Under the pieces are notes generated by a model. That model had not been told where the DNA came from, made no database searches, and saw only the letters and a program-made list of their open reading frames with translations. Positions 1 to 10,040 of a stretch of 64,000 nt of DNA are shown here, piece after piece (within the stretch, counting starts at the first letter, position 1; each line of letters opens with the position of its first letter). Origin of the DNA: Agrococcus jejuensis (GTDB taxonomy: Bacteria; Actinomycetota; Actinomycetes; Actinomycetales; Microbacteriaceae); contig NZ_VEFR01000002.1 in the NCBI RefSeq assembly GCF_007679035.1, positions 285,245-349,244 on the forward strand, written 5' to 3'. The position numbers and the translations under genes were made by a program.

Positions 1-328
1 TGACGTCGACGACCTGCATGCGGCCGTAGGGCACGCTCACGAAGCGCCGGAACAGCATGCCGCGGCGCACGAGCAGGTCGTCGTCGCGCATGAGGAAGCC
101 GATCGTGCGTACGCGGAGGAACCCGAAGAGGCCCGTGAGCGCGAAGAAGACGAGCACGGCGACGCCGATCGCGATCGGCACCCATCGGTCCCAGTCGCTC
201 ACGAGCCACAGGAAGACGCCGACCGCGGCGGCGATGATCGCGCCCCAGATGGCCGAGGTCCACAGCTCCGCCCACGCGTACCGCGGGCTCACTCGGCGCC
301 AGTCTCCGGCGAGGTCGATGCGCTCCAT
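1..328 (-). CDS. PH-domain (bPH2/YdbS-like) membrane protein, 3' end beyond window
   Basis: The protein starts MERIDLAGDWRRVSP and its C-terminus is cut off by the window edge after about 109 residues. Two adjacent hydrophobic stretches (about residues 26-45 and 50-70) are followed by a basic segment and the start of a PH-like strand pattern (VRTIGFLMRDDDLLVRRG), which matches bacterial PH (bPH2, YdbS-like) membrane proteins. This family commonly follows folK and DUF3180 in actinobacteria, as it does here. The ATG at 328 has a TAGCCT hexamer exactly 6 nt upstream and no Shine-Dalgarno sequence, so the transcript is probably leaderless. Its exact role is unknown; a membrane function is inferred. 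Confidence 0.75.
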   Translation of the reverse strand, partial: MERIDLAGDWRRVSPRYAWAELWTSAIWGAIIAAAVGVFLWLVSDWDRWVPIAIGVAVLVFFALTGLFGFLRVRTIGFLMRDDDLLVRRGMLFRRFVSVPYGRMQVVDV

Positions 329-411
329 GCGTCCAGGCTAGGCCGCGGGGCTGGACGCCGATTCCCGCTTGCGACGGACGCCGAGCGGGGGATGCGAGTG
401 GCGGCCTCCTG

Positions 412-569
412 CAGCTGGTCGAGGAGCGCGCGAGCGCAGCGAGCACGCGTCACGAGACCACGCGACGTGCCCTTCCGGCGCGACCACGCGCGTGGCTGGG
501 CAGGAGCCGCGGTCGCGTGGTCTCGTGACGCGTGCTCGCCCACGGGCTCGCGCGCTCCTCGACCAGCTG
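412..569. repeat. R-family palindromic element, copy R1 (full)
   Basis: The left arm begins CAGCTGGTCGAGGAG and runs through a GC hairpin to a CACGAGACCACGCGA block. The right arm is its reverse complement, ending CTCCTCGACCAGCTG. Between the arms lies an asymmetric core of about 45 bp that is shared with the other full copies near 23.8, 25.7 and 43.2 kb. With the tandem duplication (544-667) it accounts for nearly all of the gene-free interval 329-636. No open reading frame of interest is present. The layout matches the GGTTGAG...GAAACC type palindromes I remember from Microbacteriaceae genomes; that relationship is inference. Confidence 0.8.
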
Positions 570-667
570 GTGGCTCAGGCCGGCGAGGCGTCGTCCTCGT
601 CGGGCGGGCTCGCGCGCTCCTCGACCAGCTGGTCGCTCAGGCCGGCGACGCGCCGTCCTCGTCGGGC
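544..667. repeat. 62-bp tandem duplication covering DUF3180 3' end and R arm
   Basis: Positions 544-605 and 606-667 are two adjacent 62-bp copies differing at three positions. Each holds the right arm of the R element (CTCCTCGACCAGCTG) plus the last codons and stop region of DUF3180. The second copy contains the functional stop codon at 637-639; the first is a duplicated 3' end lying downstream of the gene. Confidence 0.85.
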
Positions 668-1086
668 GGCAGCATGCACCACGACTCCGCGAGCAGCGCC
701 GCGACCAGCAGCAGCACGGCACCGCCCATCGTGACGAGCGACATCGTCACGGCGTCGCCCGACACGACGACCCGCGTGAGCAGGAACAGCAGCGCGCCGG
801 ACGCCCAGCCGCCGAGCACGCAGGCGACGAGCACCGACGCCTTCGCGCCCGCGAGCACGCCCGTCGCATGCCGGAAGCCGACCTTGCGGCCGCCGCGCAC
901 CATCTGCCGCACGGGCCATGCGAACGCCACGAGCACCACGGCGATGCCTGCGAGCACGACGCCGATCGTCGGCGGCAGCGGCAGGATCGGCCTGCCGGCG
1001 CCCGCGAGCGCCGCATCCACCGCGAACCCCGCGGCTGCCGCGACGATCCACGTCACGACGAGCGTCGTCGTCGAGGTGCGCGTCAT
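637..1086 (-). CDS. DUF3180 family membrane protein
   Basis: This 149-residue protein has four predicted membrane segments (roughly residues 8-27, 38-58, 82-104, 113-136) and short hydrophilic ends. Length, topology and position directly after folK fit the actinobacterial DUF3180 family, whose function is not known. Its ATG overlaps the folK stop by 4 nt (ATGA), so it is translationally coupled to the folate operon. The acidic tail PPDEDGASPA and the stop codon lie inside a 62-bp tandem duplication that also carries an R-repeat arm, so the gene end has been reshaped by that repeat. Confidence 0.8.
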   Translation of the reverse strand: MTRTSTTTLVVTWIVAAAAGFAVDAALAGAGRPILPLPPTIGVVLAGIAVVLVAFAWPVRQMVRGGRKVGFRHATGVLAGAKASVLVACVLGGWASGALLFLLTRVVVSGDAVTMSLVTMGGAVLLLVAALLAESWCMLPPDEDGASPA

Positions 1087-1589
1087 GCGCGATCCTCGCG
1101 GTAGGGCCAGACGTCGCCGTGCGCGTACTCGGCGAGCTCGGCGATCCCGCCGTGCTCGGGCAGCTCGGCGCCCGGCTGCACCTCGAGCCACGGCTGCAGC
1201 ACGAACTGCCGCTCGTGGGCGCGCGGATGCGGCAGCGTGAGCACGGGATCGTCGGAGACGACACGGTCGTATGCGACGACGTCGACGTCCATCGTGCGGT
1301 CGCCGAAGCGCTCCACGCGCACGCGCCCCAGCGCATCCTCGATGGCGTGCACGGCGTCCAGCAGGTCGAGCGGCTCGAGCACGGTGCGCACGATCGCGAC
1401 GGCGTTGACGTAGTCGGGGGCGCCGTCCGCGCCGTCGGGCTTCCAGGCGGGCGACTCCCACAGCCCCGAGCGCGCGGTGACGCGGATGCCCGGGGCTCGG
1501 TCGAGCAGGTCGATCGCGCGCTGCACGAGCGCGGCCCGATCCCCGAGGTTCGCGCCGATCGACAGCACTGCCTCGGCCTCGCGCAGCAT
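1083..1589 (-). CDS. folK: 2-amino-4-hydroxy-6-hydroxymethyldihydropteridine pyrophosphokinase
   Basis: FolK transfers pyrophosphate from ATP to 6-hydroxymethyl-dihydropterin, giving the substrate of dihydropteroate synthase. The 168-residue protein opens with the family signature SIGANLGDR (about residues 10-18). It has a VRVERFGDRTMDVDVVAYD block matching the ATP/Mg-binding RWxPRxxDLDI region in degenerate form, and the closing LPHPRAHERQFVLQPW block. The start codon overlaps the stop of the folP-folB gene by 1 nt and the stop overlaps DUF3180 by 4 nt, so the three genes form one tightly coupled unit. Cytosolic enzyme; identification is secure. Confidence 0.93.
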   Translation of the reverse strand: MLREAEAVLSIGANLGDRAALVQRAIDLLDRAPGIRVTARSGLWESPAWKPDGADGAPDYVNAVAIVRTVLEPLDLLDAVHAIEDALGRVRVERFGDRTMDVDVVAYDRVVSDDPVLTLPHPRAHERQFVLQPWLEVQPGAELPEHGGIAELAEYAHGDVWPYREDRA

Positions 1590-2764
1590 CACGCGCGCCC
1601 GCGCTCGATCGTGACGGCGACGTCGCCGAAGGGCACCGTGATGGGGGCGCCGGGCTTGTGCACCGTGACGCGCACGCGCTGCGCTGCCGCGAAGCCGAGG
1701 GCGACGGCGGCGATGCGCTCGGCGACGGTCTCGATGAGGTCGACGGGGTCGCGCTCGACGGCCGCGACGACGGCCTCGGCCAGCTCGCCGTAGTGCACGG
1801 TGCGGGCGAGCTCGTCGCCGCGCGCGGCGGCGGCGAGGTCGACGTCGACGTCGAGGTCGATGACGAAGCGCTGCCCGTCGCGGCGCTCGTGGTCGAAGAC
1901 GCCGTGGTGCGCGAACGCCTCGAGGCCGCGCAGCTCGATGCGGTCGGCGACGCCCGCGACGGGCGCCGGCCGACGCGCCGCCGCGCCGACGGCGTCGAGC
2001 ACGTCGAGCACGCGTCGCGTCGAGACGACGTCGTGCACGCGCACGCCCCACGCACCGGCCTGCGCCGCGAGCACAGAGAGCGCCGCCGTGCCGTGGTCGC
2101 GTGCGTCCATCGGCGCATCGGCGGGCAGCAGCGCGCCCAGGAACCGCTTGCGGCTCGCGCCGACGAGCACGGGCAGGCCGAGGTCGACGATGCGATCGAG
2201 CCCCGCGACGAGGCGCCAGTTGTCGTCGGCGTCCTTCGAGAACCCGAGGCCCGGGTCGAGCACGATGCGCGCCGGGTCGATGCCCGCGGCCACGACGGCG
2301 TCGACGCGTGCCGAGAGCTCGTCGCGCACGTCGGCGACGACGTCGCCGTACGTGGTGCCGAGCCCCAGGTCGTGCCCGCGCCAGTGGGTGAGCACGTAGG
2401 TCGCGCCGAGGTCGGCGACGACCGAGGCCATGCGCTCGTCGGCGAGGCCGCCCGAGACGTCGTTGACGATCGTCGCGCCCGCCTCGACCGCCGCGCGCGC
2501 CGTGTCGGCGTGCATGGTGTCGATCGACACGGCGATGCCGCCCGACGACAGCGCCTGCACGACGGGCAGGATGCGCGCGAGCTCCGCCTCGACCGCGACG
2601 GGCGTCGCGCCGGGCCGTGTGGACTCGCCGCCGACGTCGACCACGTCGGCGCCCTGCACGCGCAGACGGCGGGCGTGCGCGATCGCCGCGCCCGCATCCT
2701 CGAACCTGCCGCCGTCGCTGAACGAGTCGGGCGTCACGTTGAGCACGCCGAGGATGCGCGTCAC
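1589..2764 (-). CDS. folP: Fused dihydropteroate synthase-dihydroneopterin aldolase (FolP-FolB)
   Basis: One uninterrupted frame of 391 residues encodes two enzymes. Residues about 1-270 are dihydropteroate synthase: ILGVLNVTPDSFSDGG, DVGGESTRPGA, IVNDVSGG, and VGASRKRFLG are the pterin and diphosphate binding signatures. Residues about 278-391 are dihydroneopterin aldolase: IELRGLEAFAHHGVFDHE, the Tyr of VHYGELAE, and VTVHKPGAPI. The linker (about AARRPAPVAGVAD) contains no ATG, GTG or TTG codon, so separate translation of FolB is unlikely. The GTG start overlaps folE by 4 nt. FolB would make 6-hydroxymethyl-dihydropterin, FolK activates it, and FolP joins it to p-aminobenzoate. In most actinobacteria these are separate adjacent genes, so the fusion is notable. 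Confidence 0.9.
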   Translation of the reverse strand: MTRILGVLNVTPDSFSDGGRFEDAGAAIAHARRLRVQGADVVDVGGESTRPGATPVAVEAELARILPVVQALSSGGIAVSIDTMHADTARAAVEAGATIVNDVSGGLADERMASVVADLGATYVLTHWRGHDLGLGTTYGDVVADVRDELSARVDAVVAAGIDPARIVLDPGLGFSKDADDNWRLVAGLDRIVDLGLPVLVGASRKRFLGALLPADAPMDARDHGTAALSVLAAQAGAWGVRVHDVVSTRRVLDVLDAVGAAARRPAPVAGVADRIELRGLEAFAHHGVFDHERRDGQRFVIDLDVDVDLAAAARGDELARTVHYGELAEAVVAAVERDPVDLIETVAERIAAVALGFAAAQRVRVTVHKPGAPITVPFGDVAVTIERGRA

Positions 2765-3330
2765 CGCGACTCCCCGATGAGCGCCATGATCTCGGCCCGC
2801 TCGACGGGCTCGGCGAGCACGCCGCGGCTCGCCATCGTCACGGTCGACGACCGCACCTGGCGGGCGCCGCGCGCCGTGACGCAGCCGTGCGTCGCCTCGA
2901 CGACCACGAGCACGCCGCGCGGGGCGAGGCCGCGCACGAGCGCGTCGGCGATCTCGTCGGTGAGGCGCTCCTGGATCTGCGGCCGTGACGCGACGGTGTC
3001 GACGACGGCGGGGATGCGGCCGAGGCCCACGATGCGTTCGCCGGGCAGGTATGCGACGTGCGCGGTGCCCATGAACGGCAGCAGGTGGTGCTCGCAGATC
3101 GAGCGCAGCTCGATGCCGCGCACGAGCACGAGCTCGCCCGTCTCGCCCTCGAGGCTCGTCGAGTCGGCGAGCTGCTCGGCGGCGTCGACGCCGACGCCCG
3201 AGAAGTAGTCGGCGTACGCCTCCGCGACGCGGCGCGGGGTCTCGGCGAGCCCCTGCCGCGTCGGGTCGTCGCCGATCGCGGCGAGCAGCTCGCCCACCGC
3301 CGCGGCGACGCGTGCCCGATCCACCGTCAT
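2761..3330 (-). CDS. folE: GTP cyclohydrolase I
   Basis: FolE converts GTP to 7,8-dihydroneopterin triphosphate, the first step of folate synthesis. The 189-residue length is typical. The zinc ligands are visible: Cys79 and His82 in ICEHHLLPF and Cys150 in EATHGCVTARGAR, with the substrate-binding SRPQIQERLT block (about 115-124). The ATG at 3330 lies 2 nt past the ftsH stop, and the 3' end overlaps folP-folB by 4 nt, so ftsH, folE, folP-folB, folK and DUF3180 are probably cotranscribed. This ftsH-folE arrangement is usual in actinobacteria. Confidence 0.95.
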   Translation of the reverse strand: MTVDRARVAAAVGELLAAIGDDPTRQGLAETPRRVAEAYADYFSGVGVDAAEQLADSTSLEGETGELVLVRGIELRSICEHHLLPFMGTAHVAYLPGERIVGLGRIPAVVDTVASRPQIQERLTDEIADALVRGLAPRGVLVVVEATHGCVTARGARQVRSSTVTMASRGVLAEPVERAEIMALIGESR

Positions 3331-3332
3331 GG

Positions 3333-5309
<1,977 letters not shown>

Positions 5310-5417
5310 ACGTCCTTGCGTCGCGTCGGTGCTGCTCAGGCTACCCGGGCGGCGCTGGGCATCCTGCCGCTGTTCGCTGCGGGCGCGGGAGCCTGTGGAA
5401 GCGCCCAGGCCGCACGC

Positions 5418-6164
5418 CTATCCGACGATCTCGAACGACATGACGATGGCGCGGATGACGGCGTACTCGCTCGTGCCCACGTACGCCTGCGCGTCGCCGA
5501 GCGAGCCGACCACCCATGCGCTCCCGGCGTCGGCGCCCTGCACGGTCGCCTCGCTGCCGAAGCTCACCACGGCATCGCCCGCCTGGAAGCCGTGCACGAT
5601 CGGGCAGCGCGGCGACTGCGCCGCCGCCGACGGCAGCAGGCCGACGCTCACGATCCATGCGCCGTCGAGCTGCAGCGCGGCCGCCCCGTACGCCACGTCG
5701 GCGGCGCCCGCGATCGTCACGGGCTGCACGTCGAGCTGGTTCGTGCTCCACGCGACCGCGGCGCCGCTCGCGTCGAGGCAGCGTCCGTCGCTCTGCGGCG
5801 CCGCGCCCGCCGGCACGACCGTGAGCTGCAGCTGCTGCTCGCCGTCGGGGCGCAGCACCGCGAGCCCGTTCGCGATCGGCTGCGTCGACCAGTCGGCGGG
5901 GATGCGGAAGCTCGCCGACGTGCCGTCGACCGGCGCGACCTGCTGCCACGCGCTCGTGTCGATGCCGGCGATCTCGGCGGGCAGGGCCGAGTCGACCTCG
6001 ACGGCCTCCGGCTGGGGCTCGCCGACCGGCGTCGGAGGGGGCGCGGTGAACTCGGTCGGGTAGGTCTCGCTCGGCGACGGCTCCGGCGATGCGCCGGCGC
6101 AGCCGACGAGCGCGAGGGTCGTTCCCAGGGTCAGCGCCGCGAAGGCTCGTGCAGGTCGGAGCAT
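5418..6164 (-). CDS. Secreted lipoprotein, paralogue 1 of 3
   Basis: The 248-residue protein starts MLRPARAFAALTLGTTLA and has a lipobox LVGCAG, so Cys24 or a nearby Cys would be lipidated and the protein anchored outside the membrane. A Pro/Ser/Glu-rich linker follows (about 25-55), then a globular domain with ASFRIPADWS, four or five cysteines and a C-terminal TSEYAVIRAIVMSFEIVG. The same plan (lipobox, linker, P-A-D-W motif, terminal D/E-Y-A-x-I segment) recurs in the genes at 7087 and 8072. The start is supported by GGGAGG 8 nt upstream. Function is unknown; it sits between hpt and ftsH, which are normally neighbours. Confidence 0.82.
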   Translation of the reverse strand: MLRPARAFAALTLGTTLALVGCAGASPEPSPSETYPTEFTAPPPTPVGEPQPEAVEVDSALPAEIAGIDTSAWQQVAPVDGTSASFRIPADWSTQPIANGLAVLRPDGEQQLQLTVVPAGAAPQSDGRCLDASGAAVAWSTNQLDVQPVTIAGAADVAYGAAALQLDGAWIVSVGLLPSAAAQSPRCPIVHGFQAGDAVVSFGSEATVQGADAGSAWVVGSLGDAQAYVGTSEYAVIRAIVMSFEIVG

Positions 6165-6231
6165 GCCAGCATCCTCCCGCGCACCCGGCGTCCACGCCCA
6201 GCGCGCGGCCGGGGTTGACGCCGCCCGCGGC

Positions 6232-6798
6232 TCAGGCGTCGTCGGTCGATGCGTACACGTGCGGCGCGAGCACGGCGACGCCGCGCAGGTTGCGGTAGCG
6301 CTCCGCGTAGTCGAGGCCGTACCCGATGACGAAGTCGTTGGGGATGTCGAAGCCGCAGTAGCGCACGTCGACCTCGACCTTGAGCGCATCCGGCTTGCGC
6401 AGCATCGTGCAGATCTCGACGGATGCGGCGCCGCGCGAGCGCAGGTTCGCCTGCAGCCACGAGAGCGTGAGGCCCGAGTCGATGATGTCCTCGACGATGA
6501 GCACGTCGCGACCCGTGAGGTCGGTGTCGAGGTCCTTGAGGATGCGCACGACGCCGCTCGAGGTGGTGCCCGAGCCGTACGACGACACGGCCATCCAGTC
6601 CATCTCGACGTCGCGCCTCAGCGCGCGCGAGAGGTCGGCCATGACCATGACGGCGCCGCGCAGCACGCCGACGAGCAGGATCGAGCGACCCTCGTAGTCG
6701 CGCTCGATCTCGCGAGCGAGCTCCTCGAGGCGAGCGTGCAGCTCCTCCTCGGTGTGGAGGACGCCTGCGAGGTCCTGCTCGATGTCCTTGAGGTCCAT
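6232..6798 (-). CDS. hpt: Hypoxanthine phosphoribosyltransferase
   Basis: Hpt salvages hypoxanthine and guanine by transferring phosphoribose from PRPP. The 188-residue sequence carries the PRPP-binding motif VLIVEDIIDSGLTL, an upstream ILLVGVLRGAVMVMADL substrate loop and a downstream VDVRYCGFDIPNDFVIGYG purine-binding segment, all typical for bacterial Hpt. The ATG at 6798 is preceded by AGGAG at 8 nt. In actinobacteria hpt usually lies between tilS and ftsH. Here that order is kept, but with lipoprotein genes inserted on both sides. Confidence 0.95.
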   Translation of the reverse strand: MDLKDIEQDLAGVLHTEEELHARLEELAREIERDYEGRSILLVGVLRGAVMVMADLSRALRRDVEMDWMAVSSYGSGTTSSGVVRILKDLDTDLTGRDVLIVEDIIDSGLTLSWLQANLRSRGAASVEICTMLRKPDALKVEVDVRYCGFDIPNDFVIGYGLDYAERYRNLRGVAVLAPHVYASTDDA

Positions 6799-6843
6799 GT
6801 GCTGCGCTCCTGGCGGTGGGCTGGCGGGCTCGGGGCTCCCAAC

Positions 6844-7038
6844 CTACCGGCGGCGGGTGCGGCGCAGCGTCACGAGCAGCACGACGAGCCCGGCGAGCGC
6901 GATGAGCGGACCGAGCACCGTCCACGTGGTCGTGCCGGTCATGGAGGAGCCGGCCACGAGGCCGATCCCCTGCAGGAAGAACAGGCCGCCGGCCGCGATG
7001 AGGATCACGCCGAGCACGATGCCGAGGATGCGGGTCAT
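6844..7038 (-). CDS. Small two-helix membrane protein
   Basis: This 64-residue protein has two hydrophobic segments (about 4-26 and 37-58) and a basic tail RRTRRR, so it is likely an inner-membrane hairpin protein. A TACGGT hexamer ends 6 nt before the ATG with no Shine-Dalgarno sequence, which fits leaderless transcription. No family was recognised. The gene lies 45 nt upstream of hpt on the same strand and could share its transcript. Confidence 0.6.
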   Translation of the reverse strand: MTRILGIVLGVILIAAGGLFFLQGIGLVAGSSMTGTTTWTVLGPLIALAGLVVLLVTLRRTRRR

Positions 7039-7086
7039 GGGCTCACCGTAGGCGCCGCGACGACGTCGCCGCAGCGCCTTGCGCGG

Positions 7087-7818
7087 TCAGGACGCGAGCC
7101 GCAGCGACGCGACGACCTGCAGCATCGTCTGCCCCGCGGCGGAGGCGACGAAGCTCGAGGCCTCGTCGAAGGAGCCGAAGCGCGACCAGTCCTGCGAGGC
7201 GTCGGTCGGCAGTCCGAGCCCCGACGAGAACGCCGTCGCGAACAACACGGTGCGCAGGTCGGCGTCGTAGCCGATGTTGTAGAGCAGGCAGGTGGCCTCG
7301 GCCTCGAGCATCGCGTCGGGGATGACGCCGATCGTCAGCGCGACGCTGCCATCGGCCTGCTCGACCGCGTAGGCGGCGTCGAAGAACGCCTCGTCGGCCA
7401 TGGGCTGGAAGCCGGCGGCCGAGGGCGTCTGCGCCAGCACGGACATCGCGGGCGTCTCGGTGCAGCCGCCGCCGATGCCGCCGAGCCCGCCGAGGTCGTG
7501 GAAGTACGCGAGCACCGGCGTGCCGTCGGCGTCGAGCACGCGCACGTCGACGACGCGGCCGCCCTCGTTCTCGCTGCTCTCGTCGAGCGTCGTCCAGTCG
7601 GCGGGCATGCTCCAGGTCGTGCCGTCCTCGACCGTCACGGTCTGCCACGGCTCCGCGCTCGGCTCGGGCGCGAGCGTGGGCGATGCGCTCTCGCTCGGGG
7701 TCGCGGACGGCGTCGCGGAGGAGCTGGCGGACGCGTCGGGGGCATCGCCCGCCGGTGCGCATCCGACGAGACCCGCGACGGCGAGGGCGAGGAGCGGGAC
7801 GTGGCGGAGACGATGCAT
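7087..7818 (-). CDS. Secreted lipoprotein, paralogue 2 of 3
   Basis: The 243-residue protein begins MHRLRHVPLLALAVAGLVGCAPAG, with a lipobox VGCA giving a lipidated Cys at about residue 20. A Ser/Ala/Pro-rich linker (about 27-62) leads to a domain with TWSMPADWTTLDES, a Gly-rich GGLGGIGGGC turn, several cysteines and a C-terminal amphipathic segment. The P-A-D-W motif and overall layout match the lipoproteins at 5418 and 8072, so the three are probably paralogues. The start has GAGAGGA upstream. The function is not recognisable; an extracytoplasmic binding or envelope role is only inferred. Confidence 0.82.
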   Translation of the reverse strand: MHRLRHVPLLALAVAGLVGCAPAGDAPDASASSSATPSATPSESASPTLAPEPSAEPWQTVTVEDGTTWSMPADWTTLDESSENEGGRVVDVRVLDADGTPVLAYFHDLGGLGGIGGGCTETPAMSVLAQTPSAAGFQPMADEAFFDAAYAVEQADGSVALTIGVIPDAMLEAEATCLLYNIGYDADLRTVLFATAFSSGLGLPTDASQDWSRFGSFDEASSFVASAAGQTMLQVVASLRLAS

Positions 7819-7868
7819 GGGTGGTCCTCTCGGTCGGTCGGGCATCCTGTCATGTCCGGCTGACGGGA

Positions 7869-8050
7869 TCAGTGACGGCAGTGGATGCGGATGCCCCGCA
7901 GCAGGTCGGCGAGCGTCCGGCGCTCGGCGGTGTCGAGGTACGCGAGCGCGGCGTCGCGGGTGTCGAGCTCCAGCCACCTGCCGGATCCTCGACGACGAAG
8001 ATGCCCGTCGAGATGGCATCGGCCGGCGGTGCGGTGCACGGTGCCGTCCT
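7869..8050 (-). pseudogene. Possible frameshifted gene remnant
   Basis: Reading the minus strand, one frame gives DAISTGIFVVEDPAGGW and the next frame continues WLELDTRDAALAYLDTAERR and TLADLLRGIRIHCRH before a stop at 7869. Joined at GGW by a one-base shift, the two pieces read like the C-terminal part of a soluble protein with normal residue composition, whereas neither frame alone is convincing. No upstream continuation or start is visible. It lies between two lipoprotein genes and may be the remains of a deleted gene. The family is not identified and the call is tentative. Confidence 0.3.
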
Positions 8051-8071
8051 CGATGGGTGGTCTGCTGCGGG

Positions 8072-8809
8072 TCAGCTCGTACGCACGGAGCGCAGGATCT
8101 CGAGGATCGTCGCGTACTCGTCGGTCTCCATGTACGCGGTCGCGTCGTCGAGCGAGTCGACGGTCCAGAGCGGGTCGTCCTCGATGGACGCCATCATGAA
8201 GTGCGTGCCGATGGACACGCCGCCATCGCTCGAGCCGTGCACGAAGTACCAGCTGCAACCGGTGGCGCCAGCCTCCGGCAGGCGATCGACCGACGTGATG
8301 CCGACGCCGAAGGTCCACCGTTCGTCGTCGGTGCCGAGGGCGACCGTCGTGATCTGCGGCGTCTCCTCGGCCCCGAGCGCCTGCACGTCCGCGGGCTCGC
8401 TCGCGAGCACCTCGACCGGGAACTGGTAGTCCTCGCCGCACGCCCCGCCGATGTCGACGTAGTCGCTCGACTGCAGCAGCTGCTGCCCGTTCGGCGCCGT
8501 CAGGATCGCGCTGTCGAACCAACGGCCGCCGGCGTCGGCGGGCGACTCCACGGACTCGCTCGTGAGCGTCCAGTCCGCCGGGTAGCGGTAGGTCATGTCG
8601 CCGTCGTGGGTCGAGTACTCGAGCCAGTCGCTCGTGTCGATGCCCTCGGCGGCGGTGGGCGTCGGCTCGGCCGACGAGCTCGGCGACGGCTGCGACGAGT
8701 CGCCGACGACCTCGTCGTCCGCCGCGGGCGCGCAGGCCGCGAGCACCAGCGGCACGGCGAGCGCCGCGACGGCGAGCGCCGTGCGCATCGGGTATGGACG
8801 ATGGTCCAT
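8072..8809 (-). CDS. Secreted lipoprotein, paralogue 3 of 3
   Basis: The 245-residue protein ([18 protein letters not shown]) has a signal peptide ending in the lipobox LAACAP, then an acidic Ser/Pro linker and a domain with [18 protein letters not shown], paired cysteines ([17 protein letters not shown]) and a C-terminal [17 protein letters not shown]. The P-A-D-W motif and the terminal D/E-Y-A-x-I segment match the lipoproteins at 5418 and 7087. AGGAGA lies 8 nt before the ATG at 8809, which favours this start over in-frame codons at 8824 and 8788. Function unknown. Confidence 0.82.
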   Translation of the reverse strand: MDHRPYPMRTALAVAALAVPLVLAACAPAADDEVVGDSSQPSPSSSAEPTPTAAEGIDTSDWLEYSTHDGDMTYRYPADWTLTSESVESPADAGGRWFDSAILTAPNGQQLLQSSDYVDIGGACGEDYQFPVEVLASEPADVQALGAEETPQITTVALGTDDERWTFGVGITSVDRLPEAGATGCSWYFVHGSSDGGVSIGTHFMMASIEDDPLWTVDSLDDATAYMETDEYATILEILRSVRTS

Positions 8810-8999
8810 GCAGGCTCTCCTCACGTGCGCGGTCTGCGCATCCGACCCGTCATGTCCGGCATCGGCGTTCGGTCACGCGGATGCTGGGTCGAGCATGCGG
8901 GCGGTCTGCGACCAGCCTCGTGGCGTGCGCTCGAGGTGGGGCGCGACGCGAGGCGATCGTGATGCACCCGTGATCCTCCGAGCGCCCGCCCGCCGCGGG

Positions 9000-9995
9000 T
9001 CAGGCAGCGGTGAAGAGCAGCAGCGAGCCCTCGCGCGCCACGCGGATGCCCGGCAGGTGGATGGGGCCCTGGCCGTGCCAGTCGGTCACGAGGCGCGACG
9101 CCTCGAGCGTCTGCTGCCGCGTGAGCGACACGTGGAACTCGCTCTGCACCGCGAGGCGGATGATGCGCTGGCGCAGGGCGGGCGGGTTGGCGGCGAGCGC
9201 GCCGGCGTGCAGCGACAGGCCGCCCTCGGCGTGCTCGACGAGATCGCCGATCTGCTCCTGCGCGAAGTGCGCGAGCGCCTCCGCGTCCTCGCGCAGCTGG
9301 TCGGCCGTGCGCGTGAGCGCCTCGACCACGCCGCCGCCGAGCTCCTGGTCGAGGATCGGCAGCACGCGGTCACGGATGCGGGCGCGCAGGAACCGGTCGT
9401 CGTGGTTGTGCGGGTCGTTCCACGGCTGGAGGCCCTGGTCGCCGCACGCGGCCTTCGTGTCGGCGCGGCGCACCGTGAGGAACGGGCGTCGCAGGAAGCC
9501 GATCGCGGGGTGCATTCCCCACAGGCTCTCGGGGCCCGAGCCACGGGCGAGGCCGATGAGCACGGTCTCGGCCTGGTCGTCGAGCGTGTGGCCGAGCAGC
9601 ACGGCGGCCGCATCGACCTCGGCGCGCGCCTTGAGCAGCGCCGCGTAGCGCGCCTGCCGAGCGGCGGCCTCGGGGCCGCCATGGCCGTCGACCGTCACGC
9701 GGCGCACGAGCACCGGCTCGAGTCCGAGGTCGCGTGCCTGCTGCGCGGCGGTCTCGGCGACCTCCGCCGATCCCTCCTGCAGGCCGTGGTCGACGACGAC
9801 GCCACCGACGCGCATGCCGGCGCGAGGACCCTCGAACGCCGTCGCCGCCGCGAGGGCGAGCGAGTCGGGGCCTCCGGAGAGGGCCACGAGCACGAGCGAG
9901 CCCTCGTCGATGCCCGCGAGCGACTCCCGTACGGCGCGACGCGTGTCGGCGACCGCGGGGGTCAGCCTCGGGCGGCGGTCGTCGTGATCGGGCAT
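9000..9995 (-). CDS. tilS: tRNA(Ile)-lysidine synthetase
   Basis: TilS converts the wobble cytidine of the minor tRNA-Ile(CAU) to lysidine so that it reads AUA. The 331-residue protein has the PP-loop SGGPDS at residues 40-45, the VVDHGL strand, [15 protein letters not shown], the [11 protein letters not shown] segment and a helical C-terminal region, all standard for TilS. A TAGGAT hexamer ends 6 nt before the ATG, so the transcript may be leaderless. It is divergent from ppa across 45 bp. tilS, hpt and ftsH are normally adjacent; here three lipoprotein genes separate them. Confidence 0.93.
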   Translation of the reverse strand: MPDHDDRRPRLTPAVADTRRAVRESLAGIDEGSLVLVALSGGPDSLALAAATAFEGPRAGMRVGGVVVDHGLQEGSAEVAETAAQQARDLGLEPVLVRRVTVDGHGGPEAAARQARYAALLKARAEVDAAAVLLGHTLDDQAETVLIGLARGSGPESLWGMHPAIGFLRRPFLTVRRADTKAACGDQGLQPWNDPHNHDDRFLRARIRDRVLPILDQELGGGVVEALTRTADQLREDAEALAHFAQEQIGDLVEHAEGGLSLHAGALAANPPALRQRIIRLAVQSEFHVSLTRQQTLEASRLVTDWHGQGPIHLPGIRVAREGSLLLFTAA

Positions 9996-10040
9996 GCCAT
10001 GATCCTATTGCCGATCGCAACACCCGAGACAGGAGCGCCA
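9996..10040. promoter_or_regulatory. Divergent tilS/ppa promoter interval
   Basis: This 45-bp gap separates two divergent starts. On the minus strand TAGGAT sits 6 nt before the tilS ATG. On the plus strand AGGAGC precedes the ppa GTG by 4 nt. The two promoters must overlap or extend into the opposite gene. Confidence 0.5.
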
